A model generated the notes under the pieces. It searched no databases, was not told where the DNA came from, and was given only the letters and a program-made list of their open reading frames with translations. Of a stretch of DNA of 33,031 bases, positions 6,658 to 15,076 are shown in pieces. The DNA comes from a virus. The stretch's first letter is position 1; each line of letters opens with the position of its first letter. The stretch is from IMG/VR virus record IMGVR_UViG_3300033806_000069, positions 1-33,031 of that record; one strand, written 5' to 3'. The position numbers and the translations under genes are program-made.

Positions 6658-8230
6658 GCACCACCCTTACCTACTCCATTGGTGCTGGTGGCGTGGGGGT
6701 CAACACTGCCGCGCAGGGGGCCAACGGTGGCGACACCTCGGCGACCTACAACGGCTTCACCGTTACAGCTCGCGGCGGCACAGGTGGCCTGGACTCGTTG
6801 GGCGGTGGTGCCAACCTGGTTAACGCTCTGGGGGGTATGGCCTCCTGTGGCAACATCGTGGTCTACGGTGGCTGGGGTGGCAAGAACGACAACACTGAGA
6901 ACCGGCCAGGCACGGGTGGCGGGGCCATTGGCGGTGTCAATGGTGCGGACTATCCAGGCGGCAATGCGGGGACAGGACGGGCTGGCGCCCAAAGCGCGGA
7001 CATCAGCGGCCTGCAGGCAGCGGTAGTCTCTCTGGGTTACAGCTGGACTGGGCCCGGGGCGGGCGGCAGTTCTGCACCAAACCCGGGCAGCAACGCTACG
7101 GGCTTTGGCTGCGGGGGTGGTGGGTCCGGCAAGGGGGCAGGCACCGGTGCCGCAGGCGGTAATGGCTACCTGGGCGGCGGGGGCGGCGGCGCCAGCAACA
7201 ACTCTGGTGCCAGTGCTTACACAGGAGGCTCAGGAGGCAATGGCTGCATCGTCCTGGCCCTCTGGGACGGCGCGGCCACCACCTACGACATCAAGACGTC
7301 GGGCACCACCTACACCATCCCCACGAGCACGGTCTATTTCGATGTCTGGGTCATTGCGGGCGGTGGCGCGGGCACTGGCTGCCCGATCAATGCCAACCAC
7401 GTTGGCCAGGGGGGCGGCGCTGGGGGCGTCAGCAAGATGCGCTTCTGGCCGGGGGCCTCCTCGGCAGGCAACCTGGCCGTCACCATTGGCGCGGCCGGGG
7501 CAGGTGGCGCTGCGGGTGGCAACACTGGCGGCACGGGCGGGGCTACTACGGTCACCTGGAGGCTTACCACCCTGACGGCCAACGGTGGCCATGGGGGCGC
7601 TTTCAACGCCGCGGGTACTGCGGCGGGCGGTACAGCCTCAGGAGGCGACGATGCCACCACGGGTGGCGTGGGCGGCACGGCCAACACGCACGACCTGGAT
7701 ACGGGTGGCTCGGGTGGCGCGGTAGGTGGCACGGCAGGAGGTGCCGCTAGCGCGGTGTCGCCCGCACCCAATGGGGCCCAGAGTACGGACGCTCATGGCC
7801 TGCAAGCCGCAGTGACAGCTTGCGGCTTCCCCTGGACTGCTGGCGGCCTGGGGTCCTCCACAAGCAACCCCAGCGACTACGTGGCCTGGGCTGCCACCGG
7901 CTTCGGTTGCGGTGGCGGCGCTGGCATGGAGAACAACGGCGGTCCTGGCTTACTAGGGGGTGGTGGTGGCGGCAATGGCACTGGGGCCCAGTTCGGCGCG
8001 GTAGCCGGCTCCCCGGGTGGTGGTGGCGCCGCTATTGCGCGGCTGAACAATGGGGTCGCGGACACCTATGTCCTGTTCACGGAAACAACGACTTTCCCCA
8101 TAAAGTCCGATACGTCCACCCTGGAAGTCTGGGCCGTAGGGGCCGGAGGCGGTGGCGGCAGTAACAGCGGCACGACGAACCACCGCTCCTCGGGTGGCGG
8201 CGGCGCTGGCGGTATGGCGCATGCCAGCCT
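6654..8230 (+). repeat. Two ~785-base Gly-rich coding repeats, permuted
   Basis: Landmarks recur about 785 bases apart. GLQAAV is encoded near 7008 and again near 7796; the strand pair before a glycine run is encoded near 7285 and again near 8068. TGFGCGGG and the run of six glycines also recur. The region is close to two unit lengths but begins in the second half of a unit and ends in the first half, so the units are circularly permuted relative to the domain. Similarity is at protein level; the DNA copies have diverged. Confidence 0.65.
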
Positions 8231-9896
8231 ACGCGTTGCCTATATCCTGACCTCCTCGGCCAACGCCTACGCCGCTACCTTCGCCACCCTGGCTGCCGAT
8301 ACCTCCGCGGTCTACTTGCTGACAGGCAATGGGACAACACTGAAGGTGGTGAAGCTGAGCCCGGCCGATGGCAGCGAGACGTGGAGCTACACACAGGCGG
8401 GAGCCGGCGTCTCGGGTTGTATTGGCCTGTCCAGTGCCAGCACGGTATCTGTCAGTACGCCTAGCGAATCGTTTAGCCTCAATACCAGCGACGGCTCCGT
8501 GGCGGATGCCGGCTTTGGCAGCGGCCTGGAAGCGATCTACTACGGTGGCACAGGAGCTGCTGCAGCTGCTGGGCCCAGCAGCGATACGCAGTCCTATGGT
8601 AGGACGACCACCCTGATCGCCGTGGCCGGCGGCGTGGTCAAGTCAAGTACCCTGGGTGGGCCCTGGACCGCTGTGTCGGGCACCCTGTCGTCCACGGCGA
8701 CCGTGATCCGCAGCGCGGCGAACAACCAGAAGATTTACTTCGCGGACGGCACGAACTGGAAGTACTACGACCCAGCGACTAATGCGGTGCTGGCCTGGAC
8801 AGCCTCGGCTGGGACCCTGCCTGTCGATTCCAGCGGCAACAAGCCCAGGCTCATTTGCACCTGGCGCGGCCGTACTGTCCTCTCGGGCCTCAAGCTCGAT
8901 GGCCAGAACTGGTTCATGAGCGCGGTGGGGGACCCAACCAACTTCGATTATGCACCGACGAACGTGACGCCCACACAGGCCGTGGTAGGCAACAACTCGC
9001 CTCTGGGTCTCGTGGGCGACACGGTGACAGCCCTGGTGCCCTACACGGACGACCTGCTCTACGTGGGCGGCGACCATACGCTCTGGCAGATCCAGGGAGA
9101 CCCCATGGCCGGCGGCCAGATCTCCCTGGTGTCCGATGCTGTGGGCATGGCCTGGGGCAACGCCTGGACGAAAGACCCTTACGGTGCGGTCTATTTCGTC
9201 TCCAACCGCACGGGGGTCTACCGCCTGCAACCAGGACAGGGTCCGCCAGTGCGTATTAGCCAGCAGGTGGAACAGTTGTTGGCCCAGATCCAGACCTCCC
9301 TGGTAGCCATCCGCATGCTCTGGGACGACGTCGAGCAGGGGTTCCACCTGTTCGTGACGCCCCTTACCGTTGGCGCCACAACCCACTTCTTCTGGGAGCA
9401 GCGTACCAATGCCTGGTGGACCGATGTCTTTGCGACTAACAGCATCAATCCGCTCTGCTGCGTCGCCTTTGATGGCAACACGCTGAACTACCGGATCGCC
9501 CTGATCGGCTGCCAGGACGGCTATGTCCGCTGTTTCCAGCAGGCGGCTGTTACAGACGATGGCACGGCCATGGCCTCGGCCGTGGTCCTGGGGCCCATCC
9601 TGACCCGTGACCTCGACGAGGTGCTGCTCAAGGACATCCAGGGCGTGCTGGGCGCTACGAGTGGCAACGTCACCTGGAGCGTCTATGTGGGCGCCACGGC
9701 CGAGCAGGCATTGGCCTCGACCGCAGTGGCTACAGGCACCTGGGGGCCAGGGCGTAGCTTGAACACCCCCATACGGCGGGCGGGCCATGCCCTCTGGGTC
9801 AAGGTCAGTGCCACGGGCTACTGGGCCATGGAAGAGGTCCGGGCCCGGATAGCAGGACAAGGTCGCGTGCGCCGGCGCACAAGTTTTGGAGTCTAA
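6654..9896 (+). CDS. Glycine-rich module fused to nozzle C-terminal half
   Basis: The start at ATG 6654 overlaps the previous stop (ATGA). The frame is open further upstream but without sense. Residues 1-~522 are glycine-rich, made of two ~260-residue units of the type found in phage adhesins: a strand pair (TYTIPTSTVYFDVWVIAGGG) leading into G-runs, and a GLQAAV...TGFGCGGG segment. Residues ~523-1080 are a different domain with WD/propeller-like strands (GRTTTLIAVAGGVVKSS, WRGRTVLSGL, DDLLYVGGDHTLWQI, GVYRLQPGQ), which completes the nozzle started in the 5791 gene. It ends in a basic tail (GRVRRRTSFGV). Gly-rich domains of this kind can mediate receptor binding or protein packing. The fusion order is observed; the split-nozzle reading is inference. 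Confidence 0.65.
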   Translation: MSTTLTYSIGAGGVGVNTAAQGANGGDTSATYNGFTVTARGGTGGLDSLGGGANLVNALGGMASCGNIVVYGGWGGKNDNTENRPGTGGGAIGGVNGADYPGGNAGTGRAGAQSADISGLQAAVVSLGYSWTGPGAGGSSAPNPGSNATGFGCGGGGSGKGAGTGAAGGNGYLGGGGGGASNNSGASAYTGGSGGNGCIVLALWDGAATTYDIKTSGTTYTIPTSTVYFDVWVIAGGGAGTGCPINANHVGQGGGAGGVSKMRFWPGASSAGNLAVTIGAAGAGGAAGGNTGGTGGATTVTWRLTTLTANGGHGGAFNAAGTAAGGTASGGDDATTGGVGGTANTHDLDTGGSGGAVGGTAGGAASAVSPAPNGAQSTDAHGLQAAVTACGFPWTAGGLGSSTSNPSDYVAWAATGFGCGGGAGMENNGGPGLLGGGGGGNGTGAQFGAVAGSPGGGGAAIARLNNGVADTYVLFTETTTFPIKSDTSTLEVWAVGAGGGGGSNSGTTNHRSSGGGGAGGMAHASLRVAYILTSSANAYAATFATLAADTSAVYLLTGNGTTLKVVKLSPADGSETWSYTQAGAGVSGCIGLSSASTVSVSTPSESFSLNTSDGSVADAGFGSGLEAIYYGGTGAAAAAGPSSDTQSYGRTTTLIAVAGGVVKSSTLGGPWTAVSGTLSSTATVIRSAANNQKIYFADGTNWKYYDPATNAVLAWTASAGTLPVDSSGNKPRLICTWRGRTVLSGLKLDGQNWFMSAVGDPTNFDYAPTNVTPTQAVVGNNSPLGLVGDTVTALVPYTDDLLYVGGDHTLWQIQGDPMAGGQISLVSDAVGMAWGNAWTKDPYGAVYFVSNRTGVYRLQPGQGPPVRISQQVEQLLAQIQTSLVAIRMLWDDVEQGFHLFVTPLTVGATTHFFWEQRTNAWWTDVFATNSINPLCCVAFDGNTLNYRIALIGCQDGYVRCFQQAAVTDDGTAMASAVVLGPILTRDLDEVLLKDIQGVLGATSGNVTWSVYVGATAEQALASTAVATGTWGPGRSLNTPIRRAGHALWVKVSATGYWAMEEVRARIAGQGRVRRRTSFGV

Positions 9897-9899
9897 GCC

Positions 9900-11138
9900 A
9901 TGTCGCAGTTGCCTAACTTCAACGTCTCCTTCGGCTCTGGCAGTGGGTCGTCAGCGCAGCAGTCCACCAGCCAGCAGCAGTCCAGTACCCAGGTGCTGCC
10001 GCAGCTGGAGGCCGGCTACCAGCAGTTGCTGGGCATGAACGAGCAGAACTATGGCAATGTCCTGGCCGCCTACCAGGGTGGTCAGGCGCAGCTCAACCAA
10101 AACTTGCCGGAGGTCTATGGTGGCTACCAACCATTGGGGCAAACCATCCAAAACACACTGGGCATGGGCCAGGTACTGGGTCAAAATGGCAACTGGGGAG
10201 TGGCGACGCCTGCAGCGGAGGCTATTGGCCGAACATTTGCTCAGACGCAGGGGAACACCACCCAACAACTGACCAACGCCGGCCTGGGCAACACGTCGGC
10301 TGTGGGCAACCTGCAGAACCAGAACGCCCTCATGGCCTCACAGGCTTACGGCAACCTCGGGGCCCAGTTGGCGCAGACTGCAGCGGGCTATCAGGCGCAG
10401 ACGGGCCTGGCTGGCCTGGGGGCTCAGATGCAGGGTGCCGGGCTGCAATCGCAACTGGCCTCCCAGTACGGTAATGCCCTGGCGGGCTATGGCGGCTTCG
10501 CGAACAAGATGGGAGCCCTTACGGGTACCTTCAGCTCGGGGTCTGCCCAGTCTACGGGCTCGTCCAGCCAGCAGAGTCAGCAGCGGTCCCAGGGGCAGGG
10601 TGGTGGCGGCAGTGGTAGCGCAGGCGGTGGTGGCGGCTCCAAGGGCCTGGACAACCCGCTCAATGCTCCGGGGATGGGCAATGGCGGCGGCGGTACGGCT
10701 GGTCTGCCAGGAGGCCAGCCTTATGCAGGAGGCGGAGGCGGCGCGCAGTCGCCTTTAATCCCGGGCTACAACCCCGTCTCGGCCTACGGTGGCGGGGGCG
10801 GTGGTGGCGGCCCGGCAGGGGGGCCGGTGGACTACAACTTCGCACAGCCAACCACCATGCCTCCGGGCGTAGCGGACATGTATGGCCCAGGCAGCGATGC
10901 CGCAAGCAATGAGGCTCTCAATAATGAGGCCCTGTTCCAGGACCCCACGGCCCAGGACCAAGCTGCCGCGAACAATGAGGCTCTCTTCCAGGACCCCACG
11001 GCTCTGGCACAGGCCCATCCCGAGTGGGCAGCCGCCATCAACAGGGACTTGTACTGGGAGAGCCAGCCCGGCCTGGCTGCGGCAGGTGCAAAAGACTTGG
11101 CGGGGATTTATACCAGCATGGGGATGATTGCCCCTTAA
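9900..11138 (+). CDS. Candidate DNA-ejection / internal virion protein, Q/G-rich
   Basis: ATG 9900 follows GGAG at 9887-9890. The 412-residue product has a Ser/Gln N-terminus, then a long Ala/Gln/Gly/Leu helical region (AGYQQLLGMNEQNYGNVLAA, then TTQQLTNAGLGNTSAVGNL), a Gly-rich middle, and a C-terminal part with a duplicated motif NNEALFQDPTA encoded 51 bases apart (10920 and 10971). Ejection proteins of podoviruses such as P22 gp7 or T7 gp14 show similar Ala/Gln-rich helical composition and lie right after the nozzle gene, as here. That parallel in composition and order is the basis; no catalytic motif is present. It would be packed in the capsid and released with the genome. Confidence 0.5.
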   Translation: MSQLPNFNVSFGSGSGSSAQQSTSQQQSSTQVLPQLEAGYQQLLGMNEQNYGNVLAAYQGGQAQLNQNLPEVYGGYQPLGQTIQNTLGMGQVLGQNGNWGVATPAAEAIGRTFAQTQGNTTQQLTNAGLGNTSAVGNLQNQNALMASQAYGNLGAQLAQTAAGYQAQTGLAGLGAQMQGAGLQSQLASQYGNALAGYGGFANKMGALTGTFSSGSAQSTGSSSQQSQQRSQGQGGGGSGSAGGGGGSKGLDNPLNAPGMGNGGGGTAGLPGGQPYAGGGGGAQSPLIPGYNPVSAYGGGGGGGGPAGGPVDYNFAQPTTMPPGVADMYGPGSDAASNEALNNEALFQDPTAQDQAAANNEALFQDPTALAQAHPEWAAAINRDLYWESQPGLAAAGAKDLAGIYTSMGMIAP

Positions 11139-11148
11139 GGATTAATCC

Positions 11149-11625
11149 ATGAGCAGGAAATACCGCGTAACTTTTGAAAACGTGCTGGTCAGCGCAGCCC
11201 AGGACCTAGTGCAGGTCACCGGGGCGACTGGCAAGGTCTACCGCATCCTGAGGCAGTGGGTCGGCTGTACCGATACCTCGGTAGCCACGGGCCAGATGCT
11301 GCAACTGCGGGCCCGGTTCCTGCCAGCCACCGTGTCGAACGGCTCGGGAGGCACGACAGGGATCACGCCCTCGAAGAACGACCCGGGCGACGCCACCTGC
11401 TCGTCAACTACCTGCTGCATCAACTCGACGAGCAAGGCCACGACGAACGGCACGGCTATCGTGCTCTATGAGAATGGCGTCCATATGTACCAGGGCGACA
11501 TGTGGCGCTATGACGAGCCACCCGTGGTCGGCCCCACTGAGGCGTTCGTGTATGAACTGATGAGCACTGTCTCGGGCACCGTCCACCTGTCCGGAGGCGT
11601 GGAGATCGAGGAGATCGGAGGTTAG
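11149..11625 (+). CDS. Small virion protein of a widespread phage family
   Basis: ATG 11149 follows AAGGA (11138-11142). The 158-residue product starts YRVTFENVLVSAAQDLVQV, then KVYRILRQWVGCTDT. It carries a Ser/Thr/Gly loop around NPC-like DPGDATCSSTT, and ends in SGTVHLSGGVEIEEIGG. This order (VTF..vSVSAAQDL, a short strand about ligand or bonding partner, NxGDA, and a C-terminal sGtlxxEEIG) is a pattern I know from many phage genomes, where the gene lies among tail or capsid structural genes. The family is probably a beta-barrel virion component of unknown detailed role. The pair of adjacent cysteines (TTCCIN) is unusual. Confidence 0.55.
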   Translation: MSRKYRVTFENVLVSAAQDLVQVTGATGKVYRILRQWVGCTDTSVATGQMLQLRARFLPATVSNGSGGTTGITPSKNDPGDATCSSTTCCINSTSKATTNGTAIVLYENGVHMYQGDMWRYDEPPVVGPTEAFVYELMSTVSGTVHLSGGVEIEEIGG

Positions 11626-11627
11626 CC

Positions 11628-12008
11628 ATGGCGGAAAGTAAGACCAGGACGGCCATCCTGGCCGGCGTCACGATGACGGCCGGGTCAGGCAACGTCAGCA
11701 CCGTGGGGCCCGACCTGACCACAGGATGCGGCGCTTCCCTGAGCATCAAGATCACCAACGGTAGCACAGGGCCAACCGTGGCGGCTCAGGCCCAGGTGCA
11801 AGTGGCCAACGACTACAACGGCGGCAGCCCGCACCTGTGGGTAAACTACGGCGGGGCCCTCGTGGCCACTCTGGGTAACAACGTGGTCACCTCGTGGACC
11901 ATCGAAATTTACGAGGCCTGGGCCGCGGTGCAGATTGTCTCAGGGAGCAATACGGTGCAGAACTGCACCATTGATGCGGACATTAGCGTCGTCACGGCAA
12001 GAGCATGA
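11628..12008 (+). CDS. Small beta-rich virion-type protein, 126 aa
   Basis: ATG 11628 is preceded by CGGAGG (11615-11620) that overlaps the previous gene's end. The product is beta-rich and Thr/Gly/Val-rich (AILAGVTMTAGSGNVST, CGASLSIKITNGSTGPTVAAQ). It has a WVNYGG motif and ends IDADISVVTARA. I recognise the general style of short tail-tip or capsid accessory proteins that precede fibre genes, but no named family. It lies two bases after one virion-type gene and three bases before the tail fibre, so all three are likely co-translated and used in the same structure. Confidence 0.55.
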   Translation: MAESKTRTAILAGVTMTAGSGNVSTVGPDLTTGCGASLSIKITNGSTGPTVAAQAQVQVANDYNGGSPHLWVNYGGALVATLGNNVVTSWTIEIYEAWAAVQIVSGSNTVQNCTIDADISVVTARA

Positions 12009-12011
12009 CCC

Positions 12012-14450
12012 ATGCCGATTGCGAAGCCAGCTTGGCCAGTCTCCCAGCGCCGGCATCTCCTAAACCAGGGGCTGGTCCTCTGCCTGCCCTTCACGGAAAA
12101 CGGCGGCACGACCGCCTATGACTTCAGCGGCTATGGCAACCACGGCTCCTTCAATGGCGGCAGCAACTGGGCAGGAGGTTATCAGGGCTCGTGTGTCAGC
12201 CTGAATGGCAGCACGGGCTTCCTTAGCGTCCCGGACAACGCCAGCCTACGCTTCGCCTCGGGGACGCCTCCCATCACGATTGCTGCCTGGGTGAACTGGG
12301 CCGCGTCGACGGAAGCGTACAACTGCATTCTGGCCAAAGAGCATTTCGGTGCCGAAGGCTACACGTTGCTGTTGAAGAGCAATCAGAAGATTGCCTTCTA
12401 TCTGTCGGGCGGCACGACGGTCTCTCAGGACGGCACCAGTGCCACTGTCCCCTTCAATACGCCTACGCACGTTGCCTGCACCTTCGACGGCACGACGGTC
12501 TGTTCCTACATTAACGGCACGCTAAGTTCCAACAGCACGACGGGGTCTTCCTGGGGCGGCATGGTCCACAATGACGCGCTCTGGATCGGCAAATCCGCCT
12601 TTGGCAACAACCGCTGGTTCTCGGGCTCCGTGGACATGCCGATGGTTTGGAGCAGAGCCCTTTCGCCCTACGAAATCAACCTGCTCTACGAAGACTCCTG
12701 GAGTCTGCTGCGGCGCCGGCAGACTTCGTTCATCTTTAGCTATCCGACGACCTCTACCCTTGCGAAGCCAGCCTGGCCAGCATCCCGCAGAGAGCACCCC
12801 CTGGCCCGAGGGCTGATCCTATGCCTGCCATTCGTGGAGAATGGCGGCACGAGCGTCTATGACTTCAGCGGTTATGGCAACCATGGCTCCTTCAATGGCG
12901 GCAGCAGCTGGGTGGGCGGCTACAACGGCTCCTGCGTAAAGCTCAATGGCAGCACTGGCTTCATCAGCGTCCCCGATAGCCCGAGCCTGCGCTTCGCTTT
13001 GGGGAAGAACCCCATTACCATCGCGACCTGGGTCAACTGGCACGCCTCCACGGAGAGCTACAACTGTGTGCTGGGCAAGGAGCACTTCACCACGGACGGT
13101 TATACCCTCCTCCTGAGGAGTGACCAGAAGTTGGCTGTCGCCCTTAGTGCAGGCGGGGCCAGTATCTATCAGGACGGCACCGGCGCCGCGGTCCCGTTCG
13201 ATATACCGACCCACATCGCAGCCGTCTACGATGGGGCTACGATCAGCACTTACATCAACGGGGTGTTCGGCTCGAACACTACAGGCAACGCCGGCAATAA
13301 CTGGGCAATGGCCAACTCGGATGCCTTGTGGATCGGCAAGGGCATCTACGGCAACAACCGCTGGTTCAACGGCTCCATCGACATGCCCATGGTCTGGAAC
13401 AGGAGCCTTACAGCTGCCGAGGTCCAGTGGCTCTACGAGGACTCCTGGGCCATCATGCGCCGGCGGAAGCGGGCGTCGCTCGCCTTCGGGTCGCCTGCGG
13501 CCTTCGATATCTCGTCCCTCCGCGTGCGTCGAGATGAGCCAGAGCCGTTCGTGGGCATCCGGGTCCTGACCCTGGAGCCGCCCATGAGCCTGCGGGCGGC
13601 TTTCCTGGCAGGCTTCACCACGCCCTTGCTCAACCTGGTGATGGTGGACCTGGAGTCCACACGCCGCACCCGGACGCATCAGCAGCAGGCAGCCAACATC
13701 CTTAACTCCCTGATCCGGGCCGGGAACATCGTGCAGACAGGGGTGTCCACCTGGGCCTTCAAGGGGCTGGTCTCCCAGAGCAGGCTCATCACAGCCGGCG
13801 CTGGCCTGTCGGGCGGCGGCCTGCTGTCGAATGACGTCACGATCAGCATGACCCAGGTCGGCGTCCCTGGGACCTACGGCTCCGCAGCAGTCGTGCCTCG
13901 AGTGACGGTTGACGCCTACGGCCGTGTAACTGCAGTTGCCGCTACCAACATCGCCATCACGGAGTCCCAGGTAACCAACCTGACGGCCGACCTGGCCGCC
14001 CTGGCCACAGACAGCCTGGTCGTCCACCTGGCTGGCACTGAGGCAGTCACGGGCGCCAAGACGTTCAGTGCCACGGACGTGAAGCTGGTCCACCTGCGCG
14101 GCAACAGTTCGACCCCTACAGTGACCACGGACACGGGAGCCGGAGCGCATGCTACGGCTTCCGTGGCAGGCACCGACCTGGCCGGCACATTGACCGTCAG
14201 CACGGACAGTGCGGACACGCCGGCCTCCAATGCCACGGTGGCCACCGTGGCCTTTGCCACAGCCTATACAGCGGCGCCGAGAGTCGTCATAATGCCAGCG
14301 AACGCGGCGACCTGGGCCCTGGCCTACGGCAGTATCGTCCTGCTGCAGGCCGACGTGACCACGGCGCACTTCATCCTGAAGTCGTCCAGCACACCGCTGC
14401 CAGCCACCACGACGGCCACCTACCAATGGAACTACCAATGCCTTCAATGA
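12012..14450 (+). CDS. Tail fibre with two LamG/concanavalin-type domains
   Basis: The start is ATG 12012. The 812-residue product has two ~245-residue repeats (from residue ~4 and ~250). Each opens KPAWP.(S)...R..L..GL(V/I)LCLPF and carries YDFSGYGNHGSFNGGS..W, ITIA(A/T)WVNW, a strand with DGT, and a (A/S)LWIGK..(F/Y)GNNRWFxGS strand. These are hallmarks of LamG-like jelly rolls that bind glycans. After residue ~500 comes a fibre shaft: TRRTRTHQQQAANILNSLI, then ITAGAGLSGGG, PRVTVDAYGRVTAV and VVHLAGTEAVTGAKTFSA, which are typical tail-fibre repeats, followed by a C-terminal beta tip. It would bind the host surface. Its stop overlaps the next ATG. Confidence 0.75.
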   Translation: MPIAKPAWPVSQRRHLLNQGLVLCLPFTENGGTTAYDFSGYGNHGSFNGGSNWAGGYQGSCVSLNGSTGFLSVPDNASLRFASGTPPITIAAWVNWAASTEAYNCILAKEHFGAEGYTLLLKSNQKIAFYLSGGTTVSQDGTSATVPFNTPTHVACTFDGTTVCSYINGTLSSNSTTGSSWGGMVHNDALWIGKSAFGNNRWFSGSVDMPMVWSRALSPYEINLLYEDSWSLLRRRQTSFIFSYPTTSTLAKPAWPASRREHPLARGLILCLPFVENGGTSVYDFSGYGNHGSFNGGSSWVGGYNGSCVKLNGSTGFISVPDSPSLRFALGKNPITIATWVNWHASTESYNCVLGKEHFTTDGYTLLLRSDQKLAVALSAGGASIYQDGTGAAVPFDIPTHIAAVYDGATISTYINGVFGSNTTGNAGNNWAMANSDALWIGKGIYGNNRWFNGSIDMPMVWNRSLTAAEVQWLYEDSWAIMRRRKRASLAFGSPAAFDISSLRVRRDEPEPFVGIRVLTLEPPMSLRAAFLAGFTTPLLNLVMVDLESTRRTRTHQQQAANILNSLIRAGNIVQTGVSTWAFKGLVSQSRLITAGAGLSGGGLLSNDVTISMTQVGVPGTYGSAAVVPRVTVDAYGRVTAVAATNIAITESQVTNLTADLAALATDSLVVHLAGTEAVTGAKTFSATDVKLVHLRGNSSTPTVTTDTGAGAHATASVAGTDLAGTLTVSTDSADTPASNATVATVAFATAYTAAPRVVIMPANAATWALAYGSIVLLQADVTTAHFILKSSSTPLPATTTATYQWNYQCLQ
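12021..13480 (+). repeat. Intragenic duplication of the LamG-type domain
   Basis: The coding segment starting near 12021 is repeated from near 12758, a period of about 740 bases. Conserved landmarks (GCGAAGCCAGC, and the segment encoding DFSGYGNHGSFNGGS) remain similar at DNA level while other parts have diverged. Both copies are in frame and end with an R-R-R tail before the following segment (LLRRRQ and MRRRK). It indicates a tandem duplication followed by divergence in a receptor-binding protein. Confidence 0.75.
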
Positions 14451-15076
14451 GTGACAGCTATAGCGGGAATGGCCGGCTCATCCCCGAGGACGCTCCTGAG
14501 GCCGACTACCCTGGACAGCCAACAGGGATGTCCCAGCCTCAGCCCATGCAGCCATCCGGGCCAGCGCCTGCCATGGACTTCAACGCCCCGCAGCAGCAGC
14601 AGCTCACACGCTACATCAACGCCGAGGCCGCGTTGCAGGCCAAGGTCGGCACGGGGGAGTACGACGCCAACGAGCCAGGGGTCAAGGAGGCCCTGCAGAG
14701 GCTGACGCAGCTGAAGCAGCCCCTGATGCAAGCCAAGCAGCAGCAGCAGGCCAAGCAGATGCAGGAGGCCCTCCAGCAGGGCATGCACATGGCGGCCATG
14801 CAGAAGGCGATCCAGAACGTGCATCTGGCCAGCGCTGCCAAGAACTTGCCTGGACAGGTGATGACCTTCAACCACCTGACGGATGATGGGGAGTACCTGC
14901 AGCAGCAATATTACCCACAGCAGAGCGCCAAGGGGGACGTCACCTGGCATCCCGTGGAATACGCCACGCACCACGCACGCGCGGACCGCAGGCAGGACCA
15001 TCGCCTGAAACAACAGGAGATGCTGCTGGACTCGATGCAGCCACCAGCTACGCCTGGAGAGGGAGGGTCTGAGTGA
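14447..15076 (+). CDS. Gln-rich coiled-coil protein, candidate ejection protein
   Basis: I use ATG 14447, which overlaps the fibre stop (ATGA), over in-frame ATGs at 14426 and 14438. The 209-residue product has a Pro/Gln N-terminus and then a long helical, Gln-rich coiled coil (LMQAKQQQQAKQMQEALQQG). A basic C-terminal helix follows (THHARADRRQDHRLKQQEML). It contains no recognisable enzyme motif. It stands before two larger proteins of similar helical, Gln/Ala-rich style, and the set looks like the internal or ejected proteins of podoviruses. Virion assembly chaperone is an alternative. Confidence 0.5.
   Translation: MSDSYSGNGRLIPEDAPEADYPGQPTGMSQPQPMQPSGPAPAMDFNAPQQQQLTRYINAEAALQAKVGTGEYDANEPGVKEALQRLTQLKQPLMQAKQQQQAKQMQEALQQGMHMAAMQKAIQNVHLASAAKNLPGQVMTFNHLTDDGEYLQQQYYPQQSAKGDVTWHPVEYATHHARADRRQDHRLKQQEMLLDSMQPPATPGEGGSE

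Noticed and set aside
8643-9860. Minus-strand frame (405 codons) opposite the nozzle C-terminal half
   Set aside because: Antisense shadow with no SD and no recognisable motif.
12819-14447. Long minus-strand frame (542 codons) opposite the tail fibre
   Set aside because: It lies entirely antisense to a well-supported fibre gene with recognisable domains; open antisense frames are expected in GC-rich DNA, and its product is low-sense Arg/Gly/Val sequence.
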